Source of the DNA: Anaeramoeba ignava
Lineage: Eukaryota > Metamonada > Anaeramoebidae
Direction of reading: 5' to 3'
Assembly (NCBI GenBank): GCA_028826165.1
Contig: JAPDFW010000058.1
Span: forward strand, 248,001 to 312,000
DNA: 64,000 nucleotides
Position 1 is the stretch's first letter. Each line of letters starts with the position of its first letter. Positions 22,094 to 33,890 of this stretch are shown here, piece after piece. The position numbers and the translations under genes are program-made. Below the pieces are notes generated by a model. The model was not told the DNA's origin and did not search any database. It saw nothing but the letters and a program-made list of their open reading frames with translations.

Positions 22094-24844
22094 ATGCAAA
22101 ATAAAAAATTTAAAAGACTCATTTCAAATGATCAAAAAATACATATTTCTAGAACAGGAAAAGCTAAATATAAATCATATATTAATGATATTTTTCATAC
22201 TTTAATGGAAATTCCTTGGCCAGTTTTACTTGCAATAATTGTAGCTGTTTATATAATAGTTTATTTTATTTTTGCTGTTCTTTATTATTTAGATAAGAGT
22301 TGTTTAGATGCAACAATGAGATCATTAAAATGGTGTTTCTTTTTTTCAATTCAAACACAAGCAACAGTAAAAATTTATAAAAACTAAACAAATTTCTTTG
22401 AAAATTTATAATTAAATTTATAATTAAATTTATAATTAAATTTATAATTAAATTTATAATCAAATTTATAATTATATTTATAATCAAATTTATAAATAAA
22501 TTTATAATTAAATTTATAATTAAATTTATAATCAAATTTATAATTAAATTTATAATTAAATTTATAATTAAATTTATAATTAAATTTATAATTAAATTTA
22601 TAATTAAATTTATAATTAAATTTATAATTAAATTTATAATTAAATTTATAATTAAATTTATAATTAAATTTATAATTAAATTTATAATCAAATTTATTAA
22701 ATTTATAATTAAATTTATAATTAAATCAAATTTATAATTAAATTTATAATTAAATTTATAATTAAATTTATAATTAAATTTATAATTAAATTTATAATTA
22801 AATTTATAATTAAATTTATAATTATATTTATAATTAAATTAGATTGGTTATGGTTATATTTCTCCTGGAAATTGTATTTATGCAAATACTATTGCTTATT
22901 TTCAATGTTGTTGGGGTTTAATTCAAAATTCAGCAACAATAGGCTTAATATACAAAAAATTTAGGTTAAACTTAATTACTTTAAATTAATTCTGATTTAA
23001 AATTAATATAAAATTAATATAAAATTGATTTAAAATTGATTTAAAATTAATATAAAATTGATATAAAATTGATATAAAATTGATATAAAATTGATTTAAA
23101 ATTGAATTAAAATTAATTTAAAATTGATATAAAATTAATATAAAATTGATTTAAAATTGATATAAAATTGATATAAAATTGATTTAATTTAAAATTAATA
23201 TAAAATTGATATAAAAATAAAATTGATTAAAATTAAAATTGATTTATAAAAATTGATTTTTAAAATTGAATTAAAATTGATATAAAATTGATATAAAATT
23301 GATTTAAAATTGATAAAATTGATTTTAAAAATTAAAAATTGATTTAAAATTGATTTAAAATTGATTTAAAATTAATTGATTTAAAATTGATTTAAAATTG
23401 ATTTAAAATTGATATAAAATTGATTTAAAATTGATTTAAAATTGATATAAAATTGATTTAAAATTATTTAAAATTGATTTAAAATTGATTTAAAATTGAT
23501 ATAAATTTAGATTTAAAATTGATTTAAAATTGATTTAAAATTGATTTAAAATTGATTTAAAATTGATTTAAAATTGATTTAAAATTGATTTAAAATTGAT
23601 TTAAAATTAATATAAAATTGATATAAAATTGATTTAAAATTGATTTTAAAATTGATTTAAAATTGATTAAAATTGATTTAAAATTAATATAAAAATTTAA
23701 GATTTAAAAATTAAAATTGATATAAAATTGATAAAAAATAAAATTGATATAAAATTTTAAAAAATTTAAAATTTAAAATTGATTTAAAATTGATTTAAAA
23801 TTGATATAAAATTGATTTAAAATTGATTTAAAAATTGATTTAAAATTGATTTAAAATTGATTTAAAAAATTAATATAAAATTGATATAAAATTGATATAA
23901 AATTGATATAAAATTGATATAAAATTGATTTAAAATTGATATAAAATTGATTTAAAATTGATTTAAAATTGATTTAAAATTGATATAAAATTAATATAAA
24001 ATTGATATAAAATTAATTTAAAATTGATTTAAAATTGATTTAAAATTGATTTAAAATTGATATAAAATTGATTTAAAATATAAAATTGATATAAAATTGA
24101 TATATAAAATTTGATATAAAATTAAAATTTATATAAAATTGATATAAAATTAATTTAAAATTGATATAAAATTAATTTAAAATTGATATAAAATTGATTT
24201 AAAATTGATATAAAATTAATTTAAAATTGATATAAAATTGATATAAAATTGATTTAAAATTCATATAAAATTTAATATTGATTTAAAATTTAATATTGAT
24301 TTGAAATTTTAAATTAATTTATTTCTTTATTAGTCGCTCAGACCCAAGATCTAAATCAGTCCTCTTTTCTAATTCTGCTGTTATTAGCGAATACAATGGA
24401 ATTAGATCTTTAATGTTTCGAGTGATAAATACACAAAATCATCAATTTATTGAATCACAAATATCATTATTTCTAACAAGAACAATTGAAAAAGAAAACA
24501 ATAAAAAAATATTTCAATTTGAAAAACTTGAAATTTCAACACCTGAATCACCTGATTTATTTCTTGCTCTTCCTTGTCTTGTTGTTCACAAACTTGATGA
24601 GAATTCTCCTTTATATAATGTCACTTCTGATTCTTTAAATGAAACATTAACTGAATTAATTGTAATTGTTGAAGGAATCGATAGTCCAACTTCTGATTGC
24701 TTTCAAGCTAGAAAATCTTATATTCCAAATGAAATTTTTTTTGATTATAAATTTTTACCTGTTATTGATAGAAAAACTAATGGTCATTTTCAAATCAAAT
24801 TTCCTCAATTTGATTCAATGATTCCAACAAAAATATCCAATTAA
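22094..24844 (+). CDS. Inward-rectifier (Kir-type) potassium channel
   Basis: Three exons: 22094-22366, 22843-22964 and 24334-24844. Phases agree at both junctions (0 and 2), giving 301 residues. Layout: slide helix YINDIFHTLMEIPW (about 30-43), TM1 (44-65), pore helix, then the selectivity filter T-I-G-Y-G formed exactly across the first splice junction (91-95), TM2 (about 104-128) and the cytoplasmic domain. The last shows the family blocks VLFSNSAVISEYNG, LMFRVINTQNHQFIE, VVHKLDENSPLYNV and ARKSYIPNEIFF. Cysteines at about 71 and 102 flank the pore as in animal Kir channels. At the TM2 rectification site, aspartate in strong rectifiers, this protein has Asn120. It lacks the long C-tail of animal Kir. 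An upstream extension would add only T-rich leader translation, so I start at 22094. Confidence 0.93.
22367..22842 (+). repeat. Kir intron 1: TAATTAAATTTA 12-mer array
   Basis: 476-bp intron with GTAAAA and TTAG ends, almost wholly a 12-bp tandem repeat (about 35 units, with rare TAATCAAATTTA variants). The Ile-Asn-Leu-Ile translations on the minus strand are artefacts. Confidence 0.85.
22965..24333 (+). repeat. Kir intron 2: TTTAAAATTGAT 12-mer array
   Basis: 1,369-bp intron with GTTAAA and TTAG ends. It is filled with 12-mers alternating TTTAAAATTGAT and ATAAAATTGATA, in a sequence family different from that of intron 1 of the same gene. Confidence 0.85.
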
Positions 24845-24969
24845 AAATTAAATTAAAAATTAAATTAAAAATTAAAATTAAAAATTAAATTAAAATTAAA
24901 AATTATTTGCTTTTTTTCTTTTTTTTTGATTTAATTTAATTTAATTTAATTTAATTTATTTAAAATTAA

Positions 24970-27460
24970 TTAATAGCGAATAAAATCAAAAGATCCAAAA
25001 TGATAAATTTTTGAAGAAGGTAATCGAAAAAGAATTAAAAAATTTTCAATCCACTTTTTTTTCCTTAAAATTCCATCTTTGTCAAATATCTCATCAAGAG
25101 AACAAAAACCAATTCCAAAACCACAACCTCTTGACATAGAAAACCTTCCAGAAGTAATAAACCCAATTAACTTACGAAAAGGTTCTTGTGATTTTTGTGA
25201 TTTTTGAATTAAACATTGTTTGTTTTCTTTGAATTTCTTTAAATCTTCTTCTTCAGGAATATAAATCATTGCATTTCTTTCTGGAAGACCTCTATTAGAA
25301 GCAAGAACTTGAATGCCAACAAGTCCGTTTCCTTTAAATGATAAAAGGTCTTGATTTTGAGGGAATTTCAATGTGATTTGATGAGCTGGTAAACGAGAAA
25401 AAATTCTATAAACAAAAACGGAATTTTCTTCATTTTTTTCTTTTTGGAAAATCAAGTTCCAATTTGGATGAAAAGGAGACAATGAATTGAGTTTTTTGAA
25501 ATTTGTTCTTTTGGAAATGGGAGTGCGGTTGTGCTTGTTTTCTTTTTGGGTATCTTCAATATAACTTCTTGATTGAGTAAATAATATTGAATCAGGAAAA
25601 TCATCAGGAAAAAAACAGGATCCTTGTTCGGTTTTTATATTGTGAGCATCTCTCATTCCAAGAGCCATTGCCCCACAGAAAACTAATGCTCTCCAGAAGG
25701 CTACTCCCCAAGTTTTTGGGACAATGATGTCAAATCCTGATCCATAACCTGATGATACTTGAGTCGTTTTTTGGATAATCAGAATATGTGGATTGATTTG
25801 ATCTTTTATTGAATGTGTTGCAAATGGAAATAATAATTGACTTTTTTGCTCAGAAATTTTTTGTTCTGTAAGTTTTTTGATCATTTTTTCTCGTTCTTTT
25901 TCTTCCCATAAAGGTGATTGAGCAAGGTAAGAAGGCCATTTTTTTTGGATTTGATGAAATATTTTTTGATTTAATGGAAATGTTTGATTTCGTTTTTTTT
26001 TGGCTTCTTTTATAGAAATGAGTCTTGGATCTAGAACAGTTAAGCCTAGAATAAATGAGCTTGGCAATGAAGCTTGAGTTTGTATTCCTTTTAAAGCTTC
26101 CCAAATGATTTCTTGTGAAAATTTTTTATTTTCATTTTTATTTTCATTTTTTAATTGATTTTTTAATTGATTTTCATTTTCATTTTCATTTTCATTTTCA
26201 TTTTCATTTTCTTGATAATTCTGTTTAATTGGTTTTAAAATTGTTAATAAATATGATAATGATCTTGGTCCTGTTAAATTAAAGCGTAAAAGTTCATTTT
26301 GAAGATTTTTAATTGATATTTCAGGAAATTCTTTTTTTATCAATTCTTGAAACATTTGAAATACTTTTTCAGAAATACCACCATGAATCCAAATCCAAAG
26401 ATGACGGATTTTATTTTGATTTTCTAATTGATTTTCTAATTGATTTTGATTTTCATTTTGATTTTGATTTTCATTTTGATTTATATTTTGATTTTCTAAT
26501 TGATTTTGATTTATATTTTGATTTATATTTTGATTTATATTTTGATTTATATTTTGATTTTCTAATTCATTTTGATTTTCATTTTGATTTTCATTTTGAT
26601 TTTCATTTTGATTTTCATTTTGATTTTCTAATTCATTTTGATTTTCAATTTCATTTTCTAATTGATTTTCATTTTGATTTTGATTTTCAATTTCCATTCC
26701 AATATTTTCTTCTTCAAATTTCCACATAAAAGAACAAGAACACAAAAAACCAGAAGGAAAACTATCAGGATAATAAATCAAACAAAAACCTTCTCTTCCA
26801 CCTGAAAGATACATCATATTAGCAACAGAAGAAGTAAAAGGGGGAGTAATTTTAGAAAACAAATGAAAAATTTGATTTTGATTTCCAATTAATTCAAAAC
26901 AAGTGTAAAAAGATTTATCAAAAATTGTGCATGAATAAGAAGAGAATTTATGACTTGCTCTCAAAACTTTTTCTGTAGGATTCATAGCTAAGCGAAATCC
27001 AAACAAGTCCTGCATTTTCATTCTTTTTGAATGCCAAATATGAGTTTCTAACCATTTTTTATTTTTTTGTCGATTTGTATATTCTTCTATTAATTGACTT
27101 GGTTTTCGTCGTTGTTTTCGATTTCTTGGCTTGGGTTTCTTTGGTGGTTGCTTTTCAAACTTTATTGTCACATAATGTTTTCACAGATTTATTGTTTAAA
27201 ATCCTCAATTTTATATTTTATTCTTTTTATTTTTTTTTCATTTCAAAAAAAATTACCTCTTTTTGTGCTTTTTGTCTTAATCGTCTTGGTATTTTGTAGA
27301 TATTATGACTCATTGTCCTGCGGCGTAAATGCTTAGGAAGAGTTTGCCAAGATAATTTTGTTGTGTGTTTTTTATTAATTTCGTTTTTCAGTTGTGTAAT
27401 TGTTTGGGAACTCAATTTAACATATTCAACCACATCAATTTGTGTTTCTTGTTTTTGCAT
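24970..27460 (-). CDS. POP1: POP1, RNase P / RNase MRP protein subunit
   Basis: Two exons, 27257-27460 and 24970-27159, phase 0, 797 residues (human about 1,020, yeast 875). POP1 is the largest protein of RNase P and MRP and scaffolds the RNA for tRNA 5' processing and rRNA cleavage. Exon 1 carries the conserved LPKHLRRRTMSHN block followed by IPRRLRQKAQKE. Exon 2 has WLETHIWHSKRMKM (about 104-118), ELLRFNLTGPRSLSYL in the middle and, near the C-terminus, the POPLD-like end with GFITSGRFSMSRGCGFG. A long N/Q/E/L insertion (26400-26690, about residues 240-330) is encoded by ATTTTGATTTTC-type repeats and is absent from typical POP1. The 98-bp intron is short compared with others here. The gene is convergent with the Kir channel, with a 125-bp gap. 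Confidence 0.93.
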
Positions 27461-27467
27461 TGGAATA

Positions 27468-28620
27468 AAAAAATGGAAATTTATTTTTCTAAATTTTCAA
27501 AAATGAATTAATTTAGAAATATAATTTTATGTTTAATTTTATTATTAAAATAATAATTTATTGTTTTAGATTTTAAATATTTTATTATTTAAATATTTAA
27601 CATATAAATATAAAAATAAGAATAGGTTTAATTTAATATTTAATTTATAAATTAATTTAAAAATATAATTTAATATTTAATTTTATTATTAAAATAATAA
27701 TTTATTGTTTTAGATTTTAAATATTTTATTATTTAAATATTTAACATATAAATATACAAAATAAGAATTGATTTAATTTAATATTTAATTTGGAAATTAA
27801 TTTAAAAATATAATTTAATATTTAATTTTATTATTAAAATAATAATTTATTGTTTTAAATTTAAATATTTTATTATTTAAATATTTAACATATAAATATA
27901 CAAAAATAAGAATAGATTTAATTTATAATTTAATTTATAAATTTAATTTAAAAATATAATTTTATATTTAATTTTATTATTAAAATAATAATTTATTGTT
28001 TTAGATTTAAATATTTTATTATTTAAATATTTAAGCATATAAAATATAAAAATAAAAATAGATTTAATTTAATATTTAATTTTTTATAAATTAATTTAAA
28101 AATATAATTTTATGTTTAATTTTATTATTAAAATAATAATTTATTGTTTTAAATTTAAATATTTTTTATTTAAATTTAAATATATAAACATATAAATATA
28201 CAAAAAATAATAATAGATTTAATTTAATATTTGATTTATAAATTAATTTAAAAATATAATTTTAATATTTTAATTTTATTATTAAAAATATTAATTTATT
28301 GTTTTAGATTTAAATATTTTATTATTTCAATATTAAACATATAAATATAAAAATAAGAATAGATTTAATTTAATATTTAATTTATAAATTAATTTAAAAA
28401 TATAATTTAATATTTAATTTTATGTTAAAAATAATAATTTATTGTTTTAGATTTAAATATTTTATTATTTAAATATTAAACATATAAATATAAAAAATAA
28501 GAATAGATTTAATTTAATATTTAATTTATAAATTAATTTAAAAATATAATTTTATATTTAATTTTATTATTAAAATATTAATTTATTGTTTTAAATTTAA
28601 ATATTTTATTATTTAAAAAT
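27468..28620. repeat. ~143-bp AT satellite, about eight copies
   Basis: Tandem copies from about 27500, each containing TTTTATTATTAAAATAATAA, TTTATTGTTTTAGATTT, a TTAACATATAAATATA block and AATAAGAATAGATTTAATT. Copies are close to 143 bp with small indels. CATTTTT elements of the POP1 leader (minus strand) lie at 27468-27506, just before the array. Confidence 0.8.
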
Positions 28621-29000
28621 ATTTTGAAAATTGATTTTTGAAATTAAAATTTTATCTTTTTGAATTAAATTGAATTAATATTAATTTGGAAATTTGTTTT
28701 AAAATTTAAATTTTATTAATAATTTTTAAATTCCAAAAAAAAAAATTAAATTAAAAATTAAATTAAAATAATTTTCCTTTTTTTTTAATAAAAATTAATA
28801 AAAAAATAATAATAATTTATTAATAAATTAATTTAAAATAATAAATTAAAAAGAAAATTAAATTAATTATTAATTTAAATTTATTCTTATTTTTATATTT
28901 TTATTTATTTTCAAAATCCACTTTTTATTTATTTTTTTTAAATTTTTCATTTTTCCTTTTTAAAACAAAAACAAAAACAAAAACACAAAAAAAACAAAAA
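28621..29000 (+). promoter_or_regulatory. Upstream region of the first BTB-TLDc gene
   Basis: AT-rich spacer, then TTTTTCATTTTTCC at 28943-28957 and an AAAAAC hexamer run at 28963-28990, directly before ATG 29001. The same order (T-run CAT, then A/C-rich leader, then ATG) is seen for HEXIM and SAP30. Confidence 0.4.
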
Positions 29001-30693
29001 ATGAATAATAAAAACAACACAAAATGAAAATGCAAATCAAAATCAAAATCAAAATGAAATGAAAAATTTAGAAAAAAAAGTAACAAAAAATTTAATTAAA
29101 GATTATTCAAACCTTTTAAATGGAAATTCATTTAAAGATTTTTCAATTTTTGTTGAGAATAAATCAAATCCTTTTGAAATTAAAGTTCATAAATCAATTT
29201 TATCTTCAAGATCTCCTTTTTTTAATGAATCATTAAGGCAAGAATCTCTTTCTATTTCTTTAAATCAATTTAATAAAAAAGAAATGGAATCAATTTTAAG
29301 TTATATTTATTATGGAAATATTTCTTTTGAGAATCAAGAAAATCTTATTCAATTATTAGAAATTTCAATTTATTTTAAATTAAATTTATTGAAAGAAATT
29401 ATTCAAAAAAAATTTTAAATTCAATTAATTATTCAAATTTTTCCAATTTTTATTCCAAAATCGAAATTTAAATTCAAATGAAATTGAAATAAAATGTTTT
29501 GAATTAATAAATCAAAATTTTCCCAAATTCAGAATAATGAAAATTTATTCAATTTAACTAAAGAAGAAATTATCAAATTTATTCAATTTAAACAAGAAAA
29601 AGAAATTTTTCAATTTGATTTTTCAATTTTTAAATAATTGGATTGAAAAAAGAAATAAAAAGATTAAAAGGAAAGAAAGAAAAAGAAAGAAAAGAAAAGA
29701 AAAAGAAAAGGGAATTGAAAAGAAAAGATTATTTCATTCTTTTTTTTCATTATTTGATAAAAATTCAATTTCAAAACAAGATTTTGATAAATTAAAACAA
29801 TTTGATTTTTTTCCTAAATCTTTTTTAGTTGATATTCAAAACAAAGTTATTCAAGATAATCAAAAAGAAGTTGAAGAGAAAGATAAGGAAAATCAACAAA
29901 TGAAAATTGAAATTGAAGAATCAAAGAGAAATGGAAGAAAGAAATTGAAGAGAAAGATAAGGAAAATCAACAAATGAAAAATGAAAATGAAATTGAAGAT
30001 AAAAACAAAGAAATTGAAGAGAAATGGAAGAAAGAAGTTGAAAACAAAGAGAAAGAAAATCAACAAATGAAAATTGAAATTGAAGAGAAATGGAAGAAAG
30101 AAGTTGAGGATTTGAAATCCAAATTTGAATTAATGGAATTACAAAAGATTTTTTCAGATTCAGAAATTATTAAAGATATTGAATATGTTAAGAAATTACA
30201 AGAATGGATAAATGATAATGATTTTTTTTCTAAAATGAAAAAAGGATTTTCAGCAAAAAGAGATGGATTTTCTGGTCAAAATTGGCATAAAGCAGTTGAT
30301 GGGAAAGGAAAAACATTAGTTATTATCAAAACAAAACAAAATTTTATTTTTGGAGGTTTTACTCAAGTTGGATTTAATGGAAATACAGGAAACATTAATG
30401 ATTCAAGTGCATTTATTTTTTCATTAAGAAATGATAAAGGGGATAGAATACCTGCAAAGTTTACTTATAATGGCAAAAATCGTGCAATTAATTCTAATTT
30501 AAATTATGGTCCATGGTTTGGTGATGGATGTGATTTTGGAATAAATTCTGATTTAAAAACAGGTTGGTCATATTTTGGTAAAAGTTATAATCTACCTAAT
30601 GGAATTACTTATGGAACAAATGAAGCTAATAGTTATTTAGCTGGTTCTTATTCTTCATGGGTTGTTGATGAACTTGAATCTTATTTCATTTAA
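29001..30693 (+). CDS. BTB-TLDc domain protein 1 (frame-broken)
   Basis: The likely start is 29001 (MNNKNNT), followed by a one-base break near 29025. The BTB/POZ domain follows from 29090 (FKDFSIFVENKSNPFEIKVH, then KSILSSRSPFFNESLR) to 29418. A BACK-like helical stretch, a Lys/Glu coiled coil (29650-30130) and an intact TLDc domain (30230-30693) come next. The TLDc shows GKGKTLVIIKTKQNFIFGGF, FIFSLRNDKGDR and GWSYFGKSYNLPNG. BTB domains dimerise and recruit cullin-3; TLDc domains occur in OXR1/TBC1D24/NCOA7-type V-ATPase regulators. Breaks at about 29025, 29418-29520, 29635 and 29975 lack splice signals and look like one-base indels. It is either a pseudogene or unpolished sequence. The TLDc part is open to its TAA stop. 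Confidence 0.7.
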
Positions 30694-31942
30694 AAATTAA
30701 TTAATAATAAGAAAATCAAACTTTTTTTTTTTGATTTTTTTTTTCAAAATTTAATTCAATTTTAATTTACTTTTAATCAAATTAATTTCTTTAAAATAAT
30801 AAATAAGAAACAAATTTAATTTTAAATAATTTAATTTTAATTTAAAATATTTATTAAAAATTTAATTAATAAAAAATAATCCAAAAAAAAAATAATAAAT
30901 TTTAAAAAATTGAATATTTTTAATATAATAAATAAAAATAAAAATTGAAAATAGAAATTAATAATAATTAAATTTAAATTCATTAATTAAAATATTAAAA
31001 TAAAAATCAAATAAAATTTATTATTAATTAATATTTAAATATTAATAAATTATAATCAAAATCAAAAATAGAATAATTAGTAAATTATTTTTAGAAAGTT
31101 TATCTTATTCAATCATGTTAAATTCAATTTATTTAAAATTTTTAATTTTTAATTTTATTTTTAATATATTTTATTATAATTAAAATTGAATAATAAATAA
31201 TCAAAAATATTAATATAATAAATAAAAATATTATATCAAATTAAAATAAAATAAATTTAAATTAAATTATTATTAATTATTATTAAAATTAAATATTTAT
31301 CTTTATTAAAATATTTATTCCACTTTTTAATATATTTTATTATAATTAAAATTGGAATAATAAATAATTAAAAATATTAATATAATAAATAAAAATATTA
31401 TGTCAATTTAAAATAAAATAAATTTAAATTAAATTATTATTAATTATTATTAAAATTAAATATATATCTTTATTAAAATATTTCAATTTTCTTCTTAAAT
31501 ATTTTATTATAATTAAAATTGAAATAATAAATTTAAAAATATTAATATAATAAAGAAAAATATTATAAAAATTAAAAAAAAATAAAATTAATTTTAAATT
31601 TAATTATTTTAATTATTCTTTTAAATATTTTTGAAATAAATTAATTTAAAATTTTTTATTAAATTTTTATTAAATTATTGAGAATAATTTTATATTATTT
31701 TAAATAAATAAATATTAATAAAATATATAAAAAATATAATTAATTTTAAATTTAATTATTTAATATTCTTTATTCCATTTTTGAAATAAATTAATGAAAA
31801 GATTTTATTTATTTTATTAAATTATTGAGAATAATTTTATATTAATTTAAATAAAGAAATATTAATAAAATATATAAAATATAATTAATTTTAAATTTAA
31901 TTATTTAATATTCTTTATTCCATTTTTGAAATAAATTAATTA
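30694..31942. repeat. AT-only spacer with diverged tandem repeats
   Basis: Degenerate repeats of TTATTATAATTAAAATTG, AATAATAAATAATTAAAAAT and related blocks. From about 31640, ~150-bp units contain TTATTCCATTTTTGAAAT, a block also found in the 36.2-37.1 kb array. No coding signal. Confidence 0.6.
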
Positions 31943-32262
31943 AAAAGATTTTATAATTGAAAGAAAAGAAAAAGAATATAAATTTCTTAAATTAATATTA
32001 ATAATGAGAAGTGAATTATATCGAGGAATGTTTTTATCTGTAAAAAATGATACTCCTAATAAGTGAATTAAGTAATAAATCATTTCAAATATTTGAATAT
32101 TGGATTTATTCAAATCAAATTAAAGATGAAATTGAAATTACACAAGAAATTATTGATGAATTTAAAACAGGAATTGATTATTTTCAATTAAATCAAACAA
32201 ATCCAAATTTATTTGATTTATTAATTAATAAATTTAATAATCAAAATCAAAATCAAAATTAA
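31943..32262 (+). pseudogene. Truncated copy of the RCC1-BTB gene 3' end
   Basis: The translation DFIIERKEKEYKFLKLILIM, then RSELYRGMFLSVKND, is nearly identical to residues about 490-530 of the intact RCC1-BTB protein at 62150-63943. After an in-frame TGA, a second open piece (SNKSFQIFEYWIYSNQIKDE) matches the rest of that C-terminus. Relative to the intact gene, about 14 bases are missing at the break, which shifts the frame. The copy begins just after the point where the parent has its AATGAA repeat. It lacks the RCC1 repeats and first BTB domain, so it is a non-functional fragment. Confidence 0.85.
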
Positions 32263-32414
32263 AATCAAAATCAAAATTAAAAATCAAAATCAAAATCAAA
32301 ATCAAAATCAAAATTAAAATCAAAATCAAAATCAAAATCAAAATCAAAATCTAAAATCAAAATCAAATTTCCAAATATTTTTTTCATTTTTTTCATTTCA
32401 TTTTTTTATTTAAA

Positions 32415-33890
32415 ATGGAAACTTATTCAAATTTAGAAAAACTTTCAAATGATTTAAAAAATTTATTTCAAAATCAAAATCAAAAATGAAAAAGAAGAAG
32501 AAAGTTATTTTGATTTTGAAATAATTTGTGAACAAAATCAAATTTCATTTAAAACTCATAAATCAATTCTTTCTTCAAGAAGTCAATATTTTAAATCTCT
32601 TTTTAAATCCAAAATGAAAGAATATCAAGAAAATAAATTAATTCTTCAAGATGTTTCAAGTTCAATTCTATCTCCAATTTTGAATTATCTTTATTCTGGA
32701 AAAATTGAAATTAATTCAGAAAATGCAATAGAAATTTTAATTTTTTCATCAAAATATTTAATTGATGAATTAATTGGAATTACTTCAAATTTTATCAAAA
32801 AGAATTTACAAATTTGAAACTGTTGTTGATGTTCTTAAATTATCTGAATCAATGAATTTAAATCAATTATTAGATTCTTCTTATCAATTTATTTTTCAAA
32901 ATTTTGAAGAATTTATCAAAACTTCATTTTTTCTTGAACTTGAAGAAAATCATTTAAATTCAATATTATCAAATGATATTATTCCAATAAATGAATTTGA
33001 AATTTTCCAATCAATAATAAAATGGGGAAAATATAAATCAAATATTAATCAAGAAAAGGAACTGGATAAAAAAGAAAAAGAAAACTTACAAAATCAAATT
33101 TCCAATGTTATTGATAAAATCAGATTTATTGATTTTTCAAGACAAGAACTTGAAGATATTTTGAAAGAAGATATAATTCCAAATCAATTTTCAGAAAAAT
33201 TAATTTGAATTCCAAAAACTCCAAAATAAAAAAGAAAAAGAATTAACAGAATTTATTGGAAAAGAAAATTCATTAATTTTCAAATCAAGATTTAGATTTA
33301 ATTCAGAAATTATTCAAGAAAAAGAATATATTCAGAAATTAAAAGAATGGATAAATGATGATGAATTCTATTTCAAAATGAAAAAAGGATTTTCAGCCAA
33401 AAAAGATGGATTTGATTGTAAAATCTGGCATGATAAATGTGACAATAAAGGAAAAACATTAGTTATTATCAAAACAAAAGATAATTTTATTTTTGGAGGA
33501 TTTACTGAAGTTGGATTTACAACTGATCAATCAAAATGGAGTACAAAATGGCGAGATCCAGATAGAGGAATGATTACTGATCCAAATTCATTCATTTTTT
33601 CATTAAGAAATGATAAGAATGATAGAAAACCAGAGAAATTTACAATTAGAAAAGGAGAACAAAGCAATGCCATTTTTTATTATTATTCATCTTATGGTCC
33701 AAGTTTTGGATTTATTGATTCTCCTGGTGATTTTCGATTATATAATGATTTACAACTTGGTTATTCGAATTTTGGGAGGAGCTACAATCTTCCTAATGGA
33801 ATTAAGCAAAGAACAAATGAAGCTAAAAGTTATTTAGCTGGTTCTTATAAATCATCGAAAGTTGATGAAGTTGAGACTTATTTCCTTTAA
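32415..33890 (+). CDS. BTB-BACK-TLDc domain protein 2 (frame-broken)
   Basis: Start at 32415 (METYSNLEKLSNDLKNLF) after CATTTTTTTCATTTCAT. A one-base break near 32488 leads into a BTB domain (FDFEIICEQNQISFKTHKSI to IKKNLQ). A second break at 32812, an extra A, leads into a BACK-like region (TVVDVLKLSESMNLNQLLDS; FEIFQSIIKWGKY). A third near 33210-33230 leads into a linker and the TLDc domain (33378-33890: NKGKTLVIIKTKDNFIFGGF, FIFSLRNDKNDRKPEKF, GRSYNLPNGIKQ). The domain order equals gene 1, and the TLDc domains are clearly paralogous, so the two arose by tandem duplication with the RCC1-BTB fragment between them. Three single-base breaks in A-rich runs make activity doubtful. Confidence 0.7.

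Noticed and set aside
22266-22691. Ile-Ile-Asn-Leu open frame on the minus strand
   Set aside because: Lies in the Kir intron 1 12-mer array and overlaps the Kir exon on the other strand.
26313-26729. Asp/Phe-rich plus-strand open frame
   Set aside because: Shadow of the N/Q/E insertion in POP1, which is supported by family similarity on the minus strand.
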